64,000 nucleotides of DNA from Verpa conica (lineage: Eukaryota; Ascomycota; Pezizomycetes; Pezizales; Morchellaceae), in assembly GCA_033030425.1 (NCBI GenBank), contig JAUFSD010000002.1, positions 2,108,001-2,172,000 of the forward strand, in the 5' to 3' direction. How positions within the stretch are numbered: the stretch's first letter is position 1; every line of letters starts with the position of its first letter. Of this stretch, positions 60,204-64,000 are shown in pieces. The position numbers were made by a program, and so were the translations under genes. The notes beneath the pieces were generated by a model. It ran no database searches and was not told the origin of the DNA. It saw only the letters and a list, made by a program, of their open reading frames with translations.

Positions 60204-61723
60204 GAAGCTGGTGCTACCGTCCCATGAGTTGATGCAGTACCTACCTTGTGTACATCCTGGAGGTGGGGAATGAGGCTCTGAACTAGTCGGGGTTAGGGTT
60301 ATTTCTCGGATAAGGTATAGCGTGACGGCTCATAAAATGCCAAGACTTAACCTTTAAATTCGAGTTTTCCACTCGTCATTTCCCTCTCACACATCTCACC
60401 TCACAGTTACGAGTGTTTCTTCAGCAGGAAATACCTTATCTGTCCTGATACAGTTTACCTTATATGTACATACCAGCGCCAATAGTATATCAGTATACGA
60501 ACTACTTTCACCTTCTCATTCGGAACCTGCAACCCACTCTACTCCAGCCGCTTGCTCCATTATGGAAAAAAAACAAGTTCTCTTCATTGAAGAAAACCAC
60601 CCCCTTCAATACTGCGTCTTGTAGTCGAAGGTGTGGCGGGGGCTGTAGAGTCGCTTCTCTATCTCATGATATGGACTCCGTTGCAAGAGCAAGTATTACC
60701 TAAAGAACCTTCATAGTTCATGCCCGTCGAACTTTGTTCAAAGCCTATATGGGTGTGACTCCATGTGTTCTACATATTATATGTAATCACCCAGTACCTG
60801 CGAAGCTTGTAGCCCTTATTGATAAAGGTAATTTTGAGGCAAGAGAACTGCATTATTAGTTTATAGCTGCGAGTGATAAAGCTGTGTATAGAAAAATCGT
60901 CTTATAAGAATTCACTTTATACTTGCAATATGTGGACTAGGCTAGACAATGATTACTTTATGTGCACCAGTACTTTGCTATAAGAATATATCTTCGTTCT
61001 GGTTCATACTATAGGGCGATTGGATCATATCTTTCTGGTACAGTAGACTTCCGCTATAAAAATACGCTCGGGACTAAGATTTCATATTCTTATAGATTGC
61101 TTATTCTTATAGCGCATGCATATAACCTACCCTAAACCGACTTTTATTTTATTTATATCAAGTGATTTTATTGTTTCTGGGTACAGAATCTGGTTTGTAG
61201 TAATAAACTATGACCTCTACCCTAAACCGACTATGTACCGTATTCTTATAGAGCGGTTACTCGGGAATGTACTGTATAGTTACATGTACTTTGATAGAAT
61301 GTATGCCTATTTAGTAGAGTAAAGTCTGAATTCACTGAAGGGGCAGGAGATATTATGTGAAACTATAATATTGGGTATCGATCAGGTGTAAAAGTACTAA
61401 CTACCAATAAAGTAAAGTCGCATACATATATATATAAATAAGTCCAAATCATTCTATATACCTCGACGGAAGTGGGATTTCTCCATGAAACCCCACTCAA
61501 ACCCTACCCTAAGGCTAAATAAATTAGAAATAACGAATGACAAAACAAACCCCTTTTAACCTGCCCCAGAATGATAACGAAAGTGATATAATTAGTCCCA
61601 AAAGGAGAAAACGACCGTTTGTCTAATCCCATCCTGATATTAAACGCCCCTTCCCAAAAACGAAGGTAAAAATAAAAACAAGAAACCTGCCCATAAAACT
61701 ATACACCCACCTCCCTAAAAACA
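60204..61723. other. PAN2 promoter and AT-rich spacer
   Basis: No gene is supported. It contains the MITE candidate at 61041-61274 and the likely 3' untranslated region of the CaaX-box gene. Confidence 0.4.
61041..61274. mobile_element. Small Tc1/mariner (pogo/Fot1)-type MITE candidate
   Basis: The left end reads CAGTAGACTTCCGCTATAAA. The right end, reverse-complemented, reads CAGTACATTCCCGAGTAACC and then GCTCTATAAGAATAC, so the two ends match imperfectly over about 35 bp with a small insertion on the right side. TA flanks both ends (61039-61040 and 61275-61276), the expected TA target duplication. The 234-bp interior encodes nothing and holds two copies of CTACCCTAAACCGACT. CAGT ends plus TA duplication are characteristic of pogo-like elements; no transposase is present. 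Confidence 0.6.
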
Positions 61724-64000
61724 CTAGCAGATGATGCAAGAAGCAGCACCTTTCTTTCGTCCCTCACTATTATTTGCCTGAGCTCTCTCCTCTTGCCTCC
61801 TTCTCCTATCCCTAACATTAATCGCTGCGCTTCTCTGCGCCCTACTCCCCCTCCTGCTTCCTCCACCACTTCTTACACTCCCTCCTCTTGTTGCACTCAT
61901 ACCCCGCCTAAGGCCGTTAGAATTTGTAGGGGTTGCACCAGCAACATAAGATTCTTGCAGAGCAATTCTTCTTCCACGGGACGGAGATCTCGCAGGGCTA
62001 GGGCGGCGTGTAGGCATTGCTCTATAGTTTGGAGAGTCACGAGGCACGGGTGGTTGTTCTGGGGAGAGCATCGAATTGTAATATTGCTGAGGCTGAGGTA
62101 CAGTTTGTGGTGGCTGCGGTGGCGGCGATGTTTGTATTGGTGGTGGGTACTGTCGGTATGGTGCCTGCATAGACTGTGGGGACTGGGGTAATGGAGCAGA
62201 GTTTTCCCGGTACACCGTAGGAATTGGCGGGACGTGTGGGAGGTTTAATGCATCTCCTGCACTGCCTCTACGACCGTGGGCCAACTGTGAAGAGGTATAA
62301 CGACGTTGATTCATAGTGTATGCGCTCTCGAGTGGTGGGCCAGTTCCGGGTAATGGACCAGTTCGTGGACCGTTGAAAACTGGTGGGGGCGCCCCAACAG
62401 CAGGGCTGACGGGTGCCGACCGTGACTGCGCGATATTCCCTGTGCTGTATGATGGATGTATAGAAAGATGTGGTGACTGCGTGTTAACAGTAGGCCTGAA
62501 AACACTTGGTCTTCTCATCATATTCCCCATAGTACTCCCAATAGTTGTTCTAGTCCTCTGTAGCGTAGACATAGACCTTGATGGTACCTCGTTTAAAATA
62601 TACGGTTCAGTCACTCGAGGAGGCCCTTGCAGGGTCATTAATAGATGATCTGGCAGTGGACGATCATCCTCATTCCTCGGTGTATACGGCGGTGGTGGCG
62701 GAACCCAGGCTGTCCCGTCCTCGTTCCGTGTTTCCTGTGGAACAGGATGTTGCGGCAACGGCCTGCCATCAGGTCCAACCACACGAAGATATCGACTCCC
62801 GGTAGCCGGCTGTGGTGTATTCCTAGCAGCCGTTGCAGCGCGGTTTAGAGTAGTTCTCGAGCGTGGCTCCCCTTGGGAGTATGGAAGATCTATAGGCTCG
62901 ATAGATTCCTCTTCTTCGTATGTACGAGGTCTCTGTGGTGGAGCTGGGCCAGGAGAGGTCCGTGGTGGCGCAGCAGATGGTAGAACGGATGGAATTCGGG
63001 GGACGGGGGGAATATAATTGTTATTACCACCACCACTGCTTTCCGGTGCACCGTGGGGACGCATGCTCTTTCTCCTATCGTTGTTCCTCTTTTGGGCGAC
63101 AGTTCTGCGTCTCACAATATCTACCTCCACCTCGATGTCGTTATGTTGCTCCTCAAGAGTTTCGACCGGTCCTTGGATGCCATCACCAATTTCAATTGTG
63201 ATTACTAACTTCTCTGCTGTTCTGGGGGTCCGTCCGAAATCATATAGTATCACCCGTCCTCCCCCAATTGCCAGAAATTCTTCCTCCCCTCCTTCACCTA
63301 ACATTCCATCTACACCTCCACCAGCTACAGCGACTAGTCTTTCTATCCCGTTGCTGCATTTGACGAACTTGATCCCAGACAGCGCATTTACCTCTCCAAT
63401 TTCCCTTCCTCCAATAAACACGTTCCTCATCTTATCACATAGCACTTGCCATTGAGGCATAACAATCGTTCCTAGTTGACCACTCACCCAATTTGGTGTT
63501 CTTCCAGAGGTACTGTTACTTCTCGATGGAGCATTAGAAGATCCATCTCCATCCTGACTCCCTTCTGCTGGCAACTCTAGCTTTCCAGGAACACCATAAA
63601 CCCACACCTTCCCACCAAAACCAGCAGCTACCATCCTTCCATCCCTAGTGGGCGCAGGTAGTGTAGTTGGTGCTACAACACCCCTTTCATCGCTAGGTCC
63701 CGTGAAATATGTATGTCCATTCCTCAAGTCATCAACTCTGACAGCCCTAAAAGTCTCGTAGACCCGATCATACGTGAATGTCCAGGTATTTTCATTATCA
63801 TCCTGGTCCTCTGGCAACAGACTTGCATGACTACTATCTCTTGAACTCCGTGGGAAAAGAACCTGGGTAGTCCATAGTTGTGCCAAACCCTCAACAGGCA
63901 AGTCTGTTGAAAAATGCTGTGCGGAAACCATGACAGTCGTTGGGGTTTTGCAGTTTAGCGTCGTACCCACTAGTATTGATCCATCTGGTGAAAAGGCTAA
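61724..64000 (-). CDS. Beta-propeller-like protein with disordered tail and CaaX box, 5' part outside window
   Basis: I do not recognise a named family. The frame is open to the right edge (64000), so the N-terminus is missing; 758 codons are visible. The first part resembles propeller blades: LAFSPDGSILVGTTLNC, RDGRMVAAGFGGKVWVYG, RLVAVAGGG and EFLAIGGGRVILYDFG. From about residue 310 onward it is a long Pro/Ser/Arg-rich disordered region with many PPxP-like motifs. It ends KKGAASCIIC, a CaaX prenylation signal preceded by basic residues, suggesting attachment to a membrane after farnesyl- or geranylgeranylation. A signalling-scaffold role at a membrane is inference. Confidence 0.8.
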   Translation of the reverse strand, partial: LAFSPDGSILVGTTLNCKTPTTVMVSAQHFSTDLPVEGLAQLWTTQVLFPRSSRDSSHASLLPEDQDDNENTWTFTYDRVYETFRAVRVDDLRNGHTYFTGPSDERGVVAPTTLPAPTRDGRMVAAGFGGKVWVYGVPGKLELPAEGSQDGDGSSNAPSRSNSTSGRTPNWVSGQLGTIVMPQWQVLCDKMRNVFIGGREIGEVNALSGIKFVKCSNGIERLVAVAGGGVDGMLGEGGEEEFLAIGGGRVILYDFGRTPRTAEKLVITIEIGDGIQGPVETLEEQHNDIEVEVDIVRRRTVAQKRNNDRRKSMRPHGAPESSGGGNNNYIPPVPRIPSVLPSAAPPRTSPGPAPPQRPRTYEEEESIEPIDLPYSQGEPRSRTTLNRAATAARNTPQPATGSRYLRVVGPDGRPLPQHPVPQETRNEDGTAWVPPPPPYTPRNEDDRPLPDHLLMTLQGPPRVTEPYILNEVPSRSMSTLQRTRTTIGSTMGNMMRRPSVFRPTVNTQSPHLSIHPSYSTGNIAQSRSAPVSPAVGAPPPVFNGPRTGPLPGTGPPLESAYTMNQRRYTSSQLAHGRRGSAGDALNLPHVPPIPTVYRENSAPLPQSPQSMQAPYRQYPPPIQTSPPPQPPQTVPQPQQYYNSMLSPEQPPVPRDSPNYRAMPTRRPSPARSPSRGRRIALQESYVAGATPTNSNGLRRGMSATRGGSVRSGGGSRRGSRAQRSAAINVRDRRRRQEERAQANNSEGRKKGAASCIIC

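Overview
The window looks like nuclear DNA of a filamentous ascomycete (Pezizomycotina). It carries a Zn2Cys6 transcription factor, a Crh cell-wall transglycosylase, a fungal-type SLX4, PHO8, CWC25 and PAN2. Nearly all genes are interrupted by short introns (about 45-100 nt) with GTAAGT/GTATGT-like donors and CTAAC/CTAAT branch sites. Long AT-rich, gene-poor blocks between genes suggest a fairly large, repeat-containing genome, perhaps an early-diverging class such as Pezizomycetes; that placement is inference.

Layout: 1-770 partial Zn2Cys6 regulator (-); 6818-9403 SLX4 (-); 12630-14697 nine-exon MFS transporter (+); 15078-15872 Cys-rich protein (+); 21747-23353 fork-head factor (-); 26836-27711 orphan (+); 29102-30114 secreted GPI-type protein (-); 31776-33292 Crh/GH16 enzyme (-); 37730-39647 vacuolar alkaline phosphatase PHO8 (+); 40310-40585 U2 snRNA (-); 42131-45242 sestrin homologue (-); 48250-48708 shortened NDUFAF3-like protein (+); 51144-52498 CWC25 (-); 52886-55627 eIF2B gamma GCD1 (-); 56032-60203 PAN2 (-); 61724-64000 partial CaaX-box protein (-). 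I rebuilt exon structures by hand, and each join was checked for reading phase.

The most striking item is the U2 snRNA gene. Its stem-loop I is split by an 85-nt mRNA-type intron with a GTAAGT donor, a GCTAAC branch site and a CACAG acceptor. The RNA that recognises branch points must therefore itself be spliced. Removing the intron restores a textbook U2 5' end, and stem-loops IIb, III and IV and the Sm site are all recognisable. Second is eIF2B gamma with a predicted C-terminal extension of roughly 270 residues ending in a hydrophobic, tail-anchor-like segment. Also notable are a fungal sestrin that keeps the Cys and Tyr of the peroxidase site but has Leu where animals have His, and an NDUFAF3-like protein that lacks the second half of its domain.

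Functionally the window is a mixture. Several genes act in RNA metabolism and translation (U2, CWC25, PAN2, GCD1), others in genome maintenance (SLX4), the cell wall (Crh enzyme and neighbouring GPI protein), vacuole and transport (PHO8, MFS) and stress/mitochondria (sestrin, NDUFAF3). No CRISPR array, tRNA, rRNA or intact transposon was found; one small Tc1/mariner-like MITE candidate lies at 61041-61274.
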